Source: an uncultured Collinsella sp.
GTDB lineage: Bacteria > Actinomycetota > Coriobacteriia > Coriobacteriales > Coriobacteriaceae
Assembly (NCBI GenBank): GCA_958349325.1
Contig: CATWCP010000028.1
Location: forward strand, 1-12,838
DNA: 12,838 nt
Direction of reading: 5' to 3'
Shown here: positions 1-6,868 of the stretch, piece after piece
How the letters are laid out: every line of letters begins with the position of its first letter
Position numbering within the stretch: the stretch's first letter is position 1
Program-made: the position numbers and the translations under genes
Notes under the pieces: generated by a model
Told to the model about the DNA's origin: nothing
The model's input: the letters and a program-made list of their open reading frames with translations, nothing else
Databases searched by the model: none

Positions 1-59
1 GGGATGGTAATATCGTTACGTTTGAACTGTTTCGATGTGAAACCGAGGAGATTCCCTCT
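1..59 (+). other. Leader upstream of alaS
   Basis: This short stretch precedes the alaS start. It carries a good ribosome binding site (GAGGAG at 45-50) about nine bases before the ATG. The alaS frame stays open back to the window edge but contains no ATG, GTG or TTG in it. Another frame is open to a TGA that overlaps the alaS start, so the tail of an upstream gene cannot be excluded. No T-box or terminator can be recognised in so few bases. Confidence 0.4.
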
Positions 60-2717
60 ATGAGTGCTGACTACCCGTCAATGACTACGGCCGAGATCCG
101 CTCCAAGTTCCTCAACTTCTTTGAGGAGCGCGGTCTTAAGCTCTATCCTTCTTCGTCCCTCGTTCCCGACGATCCTTCGCTGCTGCTTGCCAACGCCGGC
201 ATGAATCAGTTTAAGGAGTACTACCAGGGCAAGAAGACCATGAAGGAGATCGGCGCGATTTCCTGCCAGAAGTGCGTCCGCACCAACGACATCGATTGCA
301 TCGGCGAGGACGGCCGTCACCTGTCCTTCTTCGAGATGCTCGGCGACTTCTCTTTTGGCGGCGTCTCCAAGGAGCAGGCTTGCGCCTGGGCCTTTGAGCT
401 CATCACCAAGGAGTTCAAGCTGCCGCTCGACCGCCTGTACTTTACCGTTTTTACCGAGGACGACGAGACCCACGACGTGTGGCGTTCTCTGGGCGTTGCC
501 GAGGACCACATCTCCCGCCTGGGCGAGGACGACAACTTCTGGGCCGCTGGCCCCACCGGCCCCTGCGGTCCGTGCTCCGAGATCTACTTTGACATGGGCG
601 AGGAGGTCGGCTGCGGCAGCCCCGACTGCAAGCCTGGCTGCGACTGCGACCGCTTCCTTGAGTTCTGGAACCTCGTCTTTACCCAGTACGACCGTCAGGA
701 GGACGGCTCCATGCCGGAGCTGCCGCACCGCAACCTCGATACGGGCATGGGCCTGGAGCGCATGGCCGCTATCATGCAGCACAAGACTGCTAACTACGAC
801 GGTGATCTGATGCAGCACCTCATCAAGCTGGGCGAGGAGATCAGCGGCAAGACCTATGACGCCGACGATTACTCCGGCGCCAGCCGTTCTCTTCGCATCA
901 TCGCCGACCACTCCCGTGCCGTCGACTTCATGATCTCTGACGGCATCCTGCCCGGTAACGAGGGTCGCGAGTACGTCCTTCGCCGCCTGCTCCGCCGCGC
1001 CGTGTTCCACGGTCGCCTGCTGGGCATCGAGGGCGCCTTCCTGACTAAGTTCATCGACGAGGTCAACGCTCAGATGGGCGAGGCCTATCCTGAGCTGCTC
1101 AAGAACGTCGCGCTCGTCAAGGGTATCGTCGCCTCCGAGGAGGAGCGCTTCTCCACGACGCTCGACTACGGTCGCGTCTACCTGGATGAGGCCCTGGCAG
1201 CGCTTGCCGAGGGTGCTGCGCTTCCGGGCGATGTTGCCTTTAAGCTGCACGACACCTTTGGTTTCCCCATCGACCTGACCGTCGAGATCGCCGGCACCGC
1301 TGGTCACGACGTCGACATGGACGGCTTCACTGCCTGCATGGAGGACCAGAAGGCCCGCGCCCGCGCCAATGCCAAGGGCGACGCCTGGGGCAGCTTCAAC
1401 GACGTGTGGGTCGAGCTTTCCGACAAGGTCGCAGCGACCGAGTTCGACGGCTATGACAACGATGTGATCGAGGGCGCCAAGGTTGTCGCCATCGTGCGCA
1501 ACGGCGAGTCCGTCGAGTCCGCTGCCGCCGGCGAGGACGTCGAGGTCGTGCTTGACCGCACCCCGTTCTATGCCGAGATGGGTGGCCAGCAGGGCGATGC
1601 CGGCGAGCTTTCCGCCGAGGGCGTTTCGCTGACCGTTTCCGATACCAAGAACCACAACGGCCTGTATGCTCACGTCGCCCACGTTGCCAAGGGCACGCTG
1701 ACTGTCGGTGCCGCTGTTACCGCCGCGCTCGACGCCGAGCGCCGTGGCTTCTTGCGCCGCAACCACACCGCCACGCACCTGCTCGACGCCGCCCTTAAGC
1801 AGGTCCTGGGCGAGCACGTCTCCCAGGCCGGCTCGCTGGTGACGTCCGAGCACCTGCGCTTTGACTTCACGCACTTCGAGGCTCTGTCCTCTGAGCAGCT
1901 CAAGGCTGTCGAGGACCTGGTCAACCAGCAGATCTTCGCTTCCAAGCCGGTCGTGACCCGTGTCATGGGCATCGACGAGGCTAAGGCCGCCGGCGCTGTC
2001 GCTCTGTTTGGCGAGAAGTACGGCGATGTCGTCCGCGTCGTCTCCGTGGGCGCCGAGGACCAGCCGTTCTCCCGCGAGCTCTGCGGTGGCACGCACGCTG
2101 CCAACACTGCTGAGATTGGCCTGTTCAAGATCATTTCCGAGTCCTCTACGGGCTCGAATGTCCGTCGTATCGAGGCCGTGACCTCTAAGGGTGCTCTCGA
2201 CTATATGGCCGACCGCCTGGCGCTCGTCGACGCCGCCGCCGCTGCGCTCAAGTGCCGCGTAGACGAGGTTCCCGCCCGCGTGGAGAACCTGCAGGCCGAG
2301 CTGCGCGAGACGTCCAATAAGCTCAAGAAGGCTCTGACCGGTGGCTCCTCCGACGCTATCTCCAGCGCCATCGAGGGCGCCGTCGAGCTCGACGGCTATA
2401 AGCTCGTTGTCGCTGAGCTCCAGGGCCTTGAGGCTGCCGACCTGCGCAACGTATGGGATACCGTGCATCAGAAGGTCGCCGGCCCTGTCGCTTGTGTCGT
2501 CGCCAGCGTGACTGAGAAGGGCACTCCGGCCCTGCTCGCTGCCGGCTCCGATGACGCCGTCAAGGCCGGTTTCCACGCCGGTAACGTGATCAAGCAGATC
2601 GCGGGTCTGGTCGACGGTCGCGGTGGCGGTCGTCCCAACATGGCCCAGGCTGGTGGCAAGAATGCTGCCGGCATCGCCGATGCCCTTGCGGCCGCTAAGA
2701 CCGCGCTCGGCGCCTAA
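60..2717 (+). CDS. alaS: Alanyl-tRNA synthetase
   Basis: Cytoplasmic class II synthetase that charges tRNA-Ala with alanine and hydrolyses mischarged Ser- and Gly-tRNA-Ala. The 885-residue length is usual for bacterial AlaRS. The N-terminal third is the aminoacylation core, with the LLANAGMNQFK stretch near residue 45, the CVRTNDID segment and the HLSFFEMLGDFSFG block. A cysteine-rich insert (CGSPDCKPGCDCD, about residues 181-193) precedes EFWNLVF; as I recall, similar inserts occur in clostridial AlaRS. The editing domain shows HTATH (H569 and H573) and CGGTH (C675 to H679), the four zinc and editing-site residues. The glycine-rich GGGRPNMAQAGGK near the C-terminus is typical of the C-Ala domain. 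ATG 60 is chosen for its GAGGAG site and fit to the family N-terminus. It is the first visible gene of a tightly spaced run; ruvX follows after 17 nt with no terminator. Confidence 0.98.
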   Translation: MSADYPSMTTAEIRSKFLNFFEERGLKLYPSSSLVPDDPSLLLANAGMNQFKEYYQGKKTMKEIGAISCQKCVRTNDIDCIGEDGRHLSFFEMLGDFSFGGVSKEQACAWAFELITKEFKLPLDRLYFTVFTEDDETHDVWRSLGVAEDHISRLGEDDNFWAAGPTGPCGPCSEIYFDMGEEVGCGSPDCKPGCDCDRFLEFWNLVFTQYDRQEDGSMPELPHRNLDTGMGLERMAAIMQHKTANYDGDLMQHLIKLGEEISGKTYDADDYSGASRSLRIIADHSRAVDFMISDGILPGNEGREYVLRRLLRRAVFHGRLLGIEGAFLTKFIDEVNAQMGEAYPELLKNVALVKGIVASEEERFSTTLDYGRVYLDEALAALAEGAALPGDVAFKLHDTFGFPIDLTVEIAGTAGHDVDMDGFTACMEDQKARARANAKGDAWGSFNDVWVELSDKVAATEFDGYDNDVIEGAKVVAIVRNGESVESAAAGEDVEVVLDRTPFYAEMGGQQGDAGELSAEGVSLTVSDTKNHNGLYAHVAHVAKGTLTVGAAVTAALDAERRGFLRRNHTATHLLDAALKQVLGEHVSQAGSLVTSEHLRFDFTHFEALSSEQLKAVEDLVNQQIFASKPVVTRVMGIDEAKAAGAVALFGEKYGDVVRVVSVGAEDQPFSRELCGGTHAANTAEIGLFKIISESSTGSNVRRIEAVTSKGALDYMADRLALVDAAAAALKCRVDEVPARVENLQAELRETSNKLKKALTGGSSDAISSAIEGAVELDGYKLVVAELQGLEAADLRNVWDTVHQKVAGPVACVVASVTEKGTPALLAAGSDDAVKAGFHAGNVIKQIAGLVDGRGGGRPNMAQAGGKNAAGIADALAAAKTALGA

Positions 2718-2734
2718 GAATCTAAGAAGTCGCT

Positions 2735-3163
2735 GTGGTTGCGCTCGCGCTGGACATAGGGGAGACCAGGATTGGCATCGCCGTCTCGAGCCGTGATGGC
2801 AAGATGGCGATGCCTGTCAAGGTGCTTCCGGCTGCCGAGGTCACCGGTATGGCCAAGACGTTCCGCTACCTGGTTGAGGACTATGAGCCCGACATCCTGG
2901 TAAGCGGACGTCCCCTGACCATGGCCGGTGAGCCCGGCCCTCAGGCCGAGCGCGTTGCCGCTGTGGCGCAAAAGATTGCCGACGAGCTCGATCTTCCTTT
3001 GGAGTTTGAGGACGAGCGTCTGTCCTCGCAAGAGGCCAAGCGTATCCTGCGCGAGCAGGGACTCAACGAAAAGCAGATGAGGGGCAAGATCGACATGATT
3101 GCCGCCAGCCTGTTTTTGCAGACGTGGCTCGATCGTAAAAACGAGGAGGTTTCGCATGCCTAG
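2735..3163 (+). CDS. ruvX: RuvX/YqgF-family RNase H-fold nuclease
   Basis: Small RNase H-fold protein (142 residues, normal for the family). Family members have been described as putative Holliday junction resolvases and as nucleases acting in 16S rRNA 5' maturation. The sequence shows the N-terminal LDIGETRIGIAVS strand with catalytic D7, the SGRPLTMAGEPG loop (residues 57-68; family GLPLNMDG), the DERLSS motif at 93-98 and D120 in the KIDMIAASLFLQ helix, so the acidic active site looks complete. The start is GTG at 2735, with only a weak AGAAG upstream, but it places the first beta-strand exactly as in homologues. It follows alaS by 17 nt and its last 8 nt overlap the mltG start, which implies co-transcription and possible translational coupling. 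Which of the two described roles applies here cannot be told from sequence. Confidence 0.93.
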   Translation: MVALALDIGETRIGIAVSSRDGKMAMPVKVLPAAEVTGMAKTFRYLVEDYEPDILVSGRPLTMAGEPGPQAERVAAVAQKIADELDLPLEFEDERLSSQEAKRILREQGLNEKQMRGKIDMIAASLFLQTWLDRKNEEVSHA

Positions 3164-4589
3164 TGCTTCCGATCCGCGCCAGCCGAATCGTACACAGCAG
3201 CCGGCGTCGCGCCCTGCCCAGCCTGGCCAGCGTCCGGCACAGCCGACGCAGCGCGCAGCTCAGCCTGCCGCGCGCCCGGCGCAGTCCTTCTCTCGTTCGG
3301 CCCAACCTGTTCAACGGACGGGTCAGCAGCCTTCTGCTCGTTCGGTTCAGCATTCGGCTTCTCACGCGGCTCAGCAGCCCACTGCTCGTACGGCCCAGCC
3401 TGCAGGCGGCACCCGCTTTAAGCAGCAGGCACCTACCCAGCGAACGCAGGCCCCCCAATCGCATTCGCATCACGCTCGTGGTTCGCATGGCGTTGCTCCG
3501 GCGACCCGCTCGAGCTACAACACGCATGCTCGTCGCGGTGCTCAAAAGAAAAGCTCCCCGGTGCCTATGATTATCGGTGGCGTCGTCGCCGTGTTGGCGC
3601 TTGCCGCGATCGCTTTCTTTGTCGTGCCGGCCGTCAAGGGTTTCTTTGCCGGTGAGGATACGAAGGTTACGGCTGGTCAGCAGGTTACGGTGACCATTCC
3701 CGATGGTGCTTCGGGCGATACGATCGCCTCGATTCTCTCCGAGAACCATATCGTAGAAAATCCCAAGGATTACTATGCGGCGGTGAAAAAGCTCAACGCC
3801 GATATGTCGCTCAAGCCTGGTGATTATTCGTTCACCACACTCATGGATGCGACCAAGGTTGTTCAGCAGCTCATGGAAGGCCCCAACGCGGGCTCCAATA
3901 CGCTGACTATCCCTGAGGGCCTGACGGTCGATCAAGTCGCCGACCGTGTGGCCCAGGCCTACGACAGCATCTCTAAGGAAGACTTCCTCAACCAGGCCAA
4001 GGCCTCCAACTACGTGGACGACTATAGCTTCCTTAAGGGCGCCGCCAACGATTCGCTCGAGGGTTTCTTGTTCCCCAAGACCTATTCGCTGGGCGATTCG
4101 CCGACGGCCGATGACGTGATTCGCGCTATGCTCGATCAGTTTAAGACCGAGTACAAGTCGCTTGACTTTGCGAGCTGCGAAGCCAAGATCAAGGAACGCT
4201 ACGGTGTGGAGATGTCCGACTACGACATCGTCAACTTGGCCTCTATCGTTGAGCGCGAGGGCCTCAACGCCGATCAACGTGCGCATGTGGCCTCGGTTTT
4301 CTACAACCGCCTTGCCGGCAAGCTCGACGGTCTGCGCTATCTCAATAGCGATGCGACTATGATGTATGTCACCGGTGGCGAGGTTACCGCCGACGACCTG
4401 CAGAGCGATAGTCCGTATAACACCTATAAGCATGAGGGTCTGCCGCCCACGCCCATCTGCTCTCCGTCGCTCGAGGCACTCAAGGCCACGCTTGAGCCGA
4501 CCGACTCCGATGACCTGTATTTCTACATTACGCAGGACGAGGAGTACTTCTCGCAAACCTACGAAGAGCATCAACAGTCTTGGAATTAG
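3156..4589 (+). CDS. mltG: MltG/YceG endolytic murein transglycosylase with long cytoplasmic N-terminal extension
   Basis: Membrane-anchored endolytic transglycosylase that cuts nascent glycan strands and is thought to end peptidoglycan chain growth. The protein has 477 residues against about 340 in E. coli. Residues 1 to about 130 are low-complexity, rich in Gln, Pro, Ala, Arg and Ser, with degenerate AQP-xx-R repeats; they should be cytoplasmic and disordered. One membrane segment spans about 136-160. A LysM-like region follows (VTIPDGASGDTIASILSEN onward), then the YceG catalytic domain with LASIVEREG (E366 is the likely catalytic Glu), VASVFYNRL, LNSDATMMYVTG, YNTYKHEGLPPTPICSP and a C-terminal SQTYEEH. 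The start ATG 3156 has a strong GAGGAGGT site at 3143-3150 and overlaps ruvX by 8 nt. The frame is open further upstream (possible ATG at 3099), but that extension lies inside ruvX and lacks such a site. Confidence 0.95.
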   Translation: MPSASDPRQPNRTQQPASRPAQPGQRPAQPTQRAAQPAARPAQSFSRSAQPVQRTGQQPSARSVQHSASHAAQQPTARTAQPAGGTRFKQQAPTQRTQAPQSHSHHARGSHGVAPATRSSYNTHARRGAQKKSSPVPMIIGGVVAVLALAAIAFFVVPAVKGFFAGEDTKVTAGQQVTVTIPDGASGDTIASILSENHIVENPKDYYAAVKKLNADMSLKPGDYSFTTLMDATKVVQQLMEGPNAGSNTLTIPEGLTVDQVADRVAQAYDSISKEDFLNQAKASNYVDDYSFLKGAANDSLEGFLFPKTYSLGDSPTADDVIRAMLDQFKTEYKSLDFASCEAKIKERYGVEMSDYDIVNLASIVEREGLNADQRAHVASVFYNRLAGKLDGLRYLNSDATMMYVTGGEVTADDLQSDSPYNTYKHEGLPPTPICSPSLEALKATLEPTDSDDLYFYITQDEEYFSQTYEEHQQSWN

Positions 4590-4590
4590 C

Positions 4591-5088
4591 ATGAGGATTT
4601 TTAGCCCCAAACGTTACGTTGCCTCGGTCGATCGCATCGACCTTAATACCCTGTGGGCCGACGGCAAACGCGCCATTCTGCTCGATCGCGATAACACCTT
4701 GGTGCCGCGCGACACCGAGCAGGTTCCCGCCGCGGTTTCCGCTTGGCTCGATGCCGCCCGCGCCAAAGGCTTTAAGCTGTGCATGGTGTCCAACAACTGG
4801 CATCGCGACCAGGTCATGAGCTCTGCACGCGAGCTGGGACTCGAGGCCATCAGCCACGCCATGAAGCCGGCGCCGTTTGCCCTCAAGGCGGGTCTTAAGC
4901 GCCTCGGCGCCACGGCCGACGAGGCGGTGCTGATCGGTGATCAGCTCTACACGGACGTGTGGAGCGGCAACTTCGCCGGCGTCGATACCATCCTGGTAAA
5001 GCCGCAGGCGACGCAGGACCTGTGGTATACGCAGATCTTCCGTATCTTTGAGCGCCGGGCCCTTCGCGACCTTCCCTGCGAGGAATAG
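4591..5088 (+). CDS. yqeG: YqeG-family HAD-IIIA phosphatase
   Basis: Predicted cytoplasmic HAD-superfamily phosphatase of the YqeG type, 165 residues, close to the family norm. Motif I is LLDRDNTLV with nucleophile D32 and acid/base D34, motif II is VSNN (S67), motif III is K92 in the AMKP context, and motif IV is IGDQLYTDVW (D117 and D122). The GDQLYTDVWSGNFAG stretch is a signature of this subfamily. The physiological substrate of YqeG is not something I can state. The frame is open for 225 nt upstream inside mltG, but that part has no homology to the family. ATG 4591, one base after the mltG stop, gives the usual MRIFSPK start, preceded by a modest GGA at 4582-4584. aroK follows after 8 nt, so it sits mid-operon between cell-wall and shikimate genes. 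Confidence 0.9.
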   Translation: MRIFSPKRYVASVDRIDLNTLWADGKRAILLDRDNTLVPRDTEQVPAAVSAWLDAARAKGFKLCMVSNNWHRDQVMSSARELGLEAISHAMKPAPFALKAGLKRLGATADEAVLIGDQLYTDVWSGNFAGVDTILVKPQATQDLWYTQIFRIFERRALRDLPCEE

Positions 5089-5096
5089 GTCTCGCT

Positions 5097-5630
5097 ATGT
5101 CCCAGCACACCAAACACGGCTGCGACCATATCTTCTTTATCGGCTTTTTGGGCGCGGGCAAATCGACGCTCGCGCGCAACGTCGGCACTATGTTCAAGCG
5201 GCGTTTTATCGATACCGACCGTCTGGTCGTGCGCCGTTGCGGCAAGTCGGTAACCGAGATTTTTCAGACCGAGGGCGAGGATCGTTTTCGCGAGCTCGAG
5301 ACCTCGGCGCTCCGTTCGCTCCAAAGTGAGCGCAGCCTGTTGGTTTCGTGCGGGGGCGGCATTGTCGAGACGCCGGTGAATATTGAGCTGATGCACGAAA
5401 TGGGTACGTGCGTGTACCTCGAGGGTGACTTCGAGGATTCGATTCGCCAGATTCGTCGGTCCGACACGCGCCCCGATTTTCGCTCTCCCGAGCATGCCGC
5501 GCGCCTGTTTGAGCATCGCCGTCCGCTGTATCGCCAGGCCGCCGACCTTACCCTTGATATTCGCAACAAGTCCTTCGAGGACGTTTCCTACCTTTGTGCC
5601 GAGATGCTTTTGGAGCGTGGGCTGCTATGA
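5097..5630 (+). CDS. aroK: Shikimate kinase
   Basis: P-loop kinase expected to phosphorylate shikimate to shikimate 3-phosphate with ATP, in the cytoplasm. It has 177 residues, normal for the family. Visible motifs are the Walker A GFLGAGKST (16-24), FIDTD (D39 and D41, the Mg/shikimate region), the GED-RFRELE stretch with the substrate arginine, the SCGGG Walker B-like turn, the lid with RSDTRP, and RRPLYRQAADLTLD near the C-terminus with the adenine-side arginine. All key classes of residue are present, although the lid reads RPDF where RPLL is usual. The start ATG 5097 lies 8 nt after the upstream stop. Its TGA overlaps the next gene's start as ATGA. The pairing with an AroB homologue is the common aroK-aroB arrangement, but that partner looks catalytically degenerate, which leaves the working substrate slightly open. 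Confidence 0.92.
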   Translation: MSQHTKHGCDHIFFIGFLGAGKSTLARNVGTMFKRRFIDTDRLVVRRCGKSVTEIFQTEGEDRFRELETSALRSLQSERSLLVSCGGGIVETPVNIELMHEMGTCVYLEGDFEDSIRQIRRSDTRPDFRSPEHAARLFEHRRPLYRQAADLTLDIRNKSFEDVSYLCAEMLLERGLL

Positions 5631-6736
5631 TTCGCCGTCAACTGATCAATTTCCAAAACCGCAGCGTCGATGTCCGCGTCGGATTGGGCGCGTTCGATGA
5701 ACTGTCGCGTATGTTTGCCTCGGCCGTGGGCAAGCCTAAGCGCGCGATGGTCGTTTGGAACACCGCCACATCTGAGCGTTTTGGTGAAGTCGTCGAGCAT
5801 GCGCTGGTCGACGCCGGTTTTGCCGTGTCGCTGCTAGTCCTTGAGGCTTCGCCTGCTGGTGCCACGCTGGCCGATGCTGATGCTATCTTTGGCGCCCTGT
5901 CTGCCAACGGCGTTACCTGCGACGATCTGGTTGTCGCCGTTGGCGATGCCGCAACCTGCTCGGTTGTTAGCTGGTGCGCCAACCAGTGGTGCGGCCGAAC
6001 CGAGTGCGCGCTGTTGCCGACGACCTTTGACGCCATGCTCACGGTCGCGACGACCATGAAGCCGCTCGTCGCCTCGTCGGCCAATGCGCTTCCCGCTATC
6101 GCGTTCCGTCCCGAACCGGGCTTGGTCGTGTGTGACCTCGACCTTGTTCGTGAGGCGGACCCCGAGGACCTCAAGCTCGGCTTTGTGGTGCTTGTTGGCA
6201 CCATGCTTTCGAGCAGTAAGTCCCGCTGGAATCAGTTTACTGAGACCGTCCCCGAGATTCTCGCGGGCGAGGAGGTCGCGCTCGTCAATGCCGTTCAATG
6301 GTCTCAGACTGCCCGTAAGGACGTACTGATGGCCACGAACCCGAGCGCTCGCCATGCGCTCGATTTTGGCAAGACGGGGGAGCGTACCCTGCGCGCCTGC
6401 TTGGGCGATGCCGCCTCGCAGGTCCCTGCCTATCAGCTGTTATCCGAGGGCATGCGCTTTGAGGCGCGCCTAGCACATGATGCCTGCGACTTTGATATCG
6501 ATTACGTCTTTGAGGTCGATGACTGCCTGGAGGACTTTGGCATCGAGGAACTTGCCTTCGATCTGGAGCCTGCCGCATATATCGAGGAGTTCCGCAGGCA
6601 GCAGTTTGTCCGCTCGAACCGCAGTATGTTGCCGCTGCCCGCGGCACTCGGCGCTATTCGTCTAACGTGCGTTGAGGACGAGGTTCTTGAGCGCCATGCT
6701 CACGCCTACTTGGCTTCTCGCAAAGAACTTCTCTAA
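5627..6736 (+). CDS. Degenerate 3-dehydroquinate synthase (AroB) homologue, probably not a standard DHQ synthase
   Basis: A 369-residue protein with the length and layout of AroB. The N-terminal strand (VDVRVGLGAFDEL), a nucleotide-fold half (AMVVWNTATSERFGEVVEHALVDAGF and DDLVVAVGDAA), the LLPTT turn (PTT at 131-133) and a helical C-terminal half ending in ALGAIRLTCVEDEVLERH all align with the family by eye. The motifs that define the enzyme are missing. The GGG of the NAD site is GDA (106-108). The DSSVGGKTGVN loop after PTT is replaced by DAMLTVATTMKPL. The AEVIK zinc Glu has no match (LGFVVLVGT). NFGHTxGHAxE reads DFGKTGERTLR (246-256), and the HGE zinc His is absent around LLSEGM (271-276). 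The frame is unbroken with codon use like its neighbours, so the gene appears retained, not decaying. ATG 5627 overlaps the aroK stop, with GGAG at 5612-5615. Standard annotation would probably call it aroB. Confidence 0.8.
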   Translation: MIRRQLINFQNRSVDVRVGLGAFDELSRMFASAVGKPKRAMVVWNTATSERFGEVVEHALVDAGFAVSLLVLEASPAGATLADADAIFGALSANGVTCDDLVVAVGDAATCSVVSWCANQWCGRTECALLPTTFDAMLTVATTMKPLVASSANALPAIAFRPEPGLVVCDLDLVREADPEDLKLGFVVLVGTMLSSSKSRWNQFTETVPEILAGEEVALVNAVQWSQTARKDVLMATNPSARHALDFGKTGERTLRACLGDAASQVPAYQLLSEGMRFEARLAHDACDFDIDYVFEVDDCLEDFGIEELAFDLEPAAYIEEFRRQQFVRSNRSMLPLPAALGAIRLTCVEDEVLERHAHAYLASRKELL

Positions 6737-6742
6737 GTTTTA

Positions 6743-6768
6743 TTGACATCCATCGTCTTTCGTATCAT
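6743..6768 (+). promoter_or_regulatory. Possible promoter for the aminopeptidase gene
   Basis: A perfect TTGACA (6743-6748) lies just after the AroB-like stop and is followed by TATCAT (6763-6768). The 14-base gap is shorter than the usual 16-18. A 17-base gap would place the weak CATGTT in the -10 position. The location, directly after one gene run and before a structured leader, fits a promoter, but the element pair is imperfect. Confidence 0.35.
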
Positions 6769-6773
6769 GTTGA

Positions 6774-6836
6774 GGGGCGGGTTTCCAATCGGTTGCGGAT
6801 CGCATGCGATTCCGTCGTTCGGTTGAGACCCGTCCC
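6774..6836 (+). promoter_or_regulatory. Nested hairpin in the aminopeptidase gene leader
   Basis: The arms 6774-6785 (GGGGCGGGTTTC) and 6825-6836 (GAGACCCGTCCC) can pair over all 12 positions in RNA, using two G-U pairs. They enclose a second hairpin at 6796-6814 (CGGATCGC...GCGATTCCG, one bulged base). A short GTCT/AGAC arm pair follows at 6837-6850, just before the AAGAAAGGAA ribosome binding site. The element could be a regulatory leader, or a terminator for the preceding gene run. The U-run after it (GTCTTTAT) is poor and the apical part is large for a simple terminator. Confidence 0.5.
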
Positions 6837-6868
6837 GTCTTTATAGAGACAACAAGAAAGGAATCTGC

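Noticed and set aside
1..59. A T-box or other riboswitch in front of alaS
   Set aside because: Only 59 bases are available and no T-box sequence, antiterminator or terminator is visible.
600..650. The Cys-rich insert in AlaRS as a novel metal site
   Set aside because: A very similar insert before the EFWNLVF motif occurs, as I recall, in AlaRS of many anaerobic Gram-positive bacteria, so it is not new.
78..2576. An 832-codon open frame on the - strand opposite alaS
   Set aside because: It mirrors alaS, whose GC-rich codon use rarely creates stops on the complementary strand. The translation is a Gly/Val/Leu-rich string with no recognisable domain, while the + strand is unmistakable AlaRS.
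3099..3155. An upstream start for mltG adding 19 residues
   Set aside because: The stretch lies within ruvX and lacks a ribosome binding site, whereas ATG 3156 has GAGGAGGT at the right distance.
3156..3545. A CRISPR-like or tandem DNA repeat suggested by the recurring cagcc/gcccag pattern
   Set aside because: Spacing and sequence are irregular and the pattern is explained by codons for the AQP-xx-R protein repeats.
4366..4590. An upstream extension of the YqeG-like protein by 75 residues
   Set aside because: The extension is the +1-frame reading of mltG, is Arg/Ser/Pro-rich and does not match the family; ATG 4591 gives the normal YqeG N-terminus.
3063..4610. A 515-codon open frame on the - strand opposite mltG
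   Set aside because: It is a shadow of mltG. Its Arg/Leu-rich end is simply the complement of the Gln/Ala/Pro repeat region, and it has no family resemblance.
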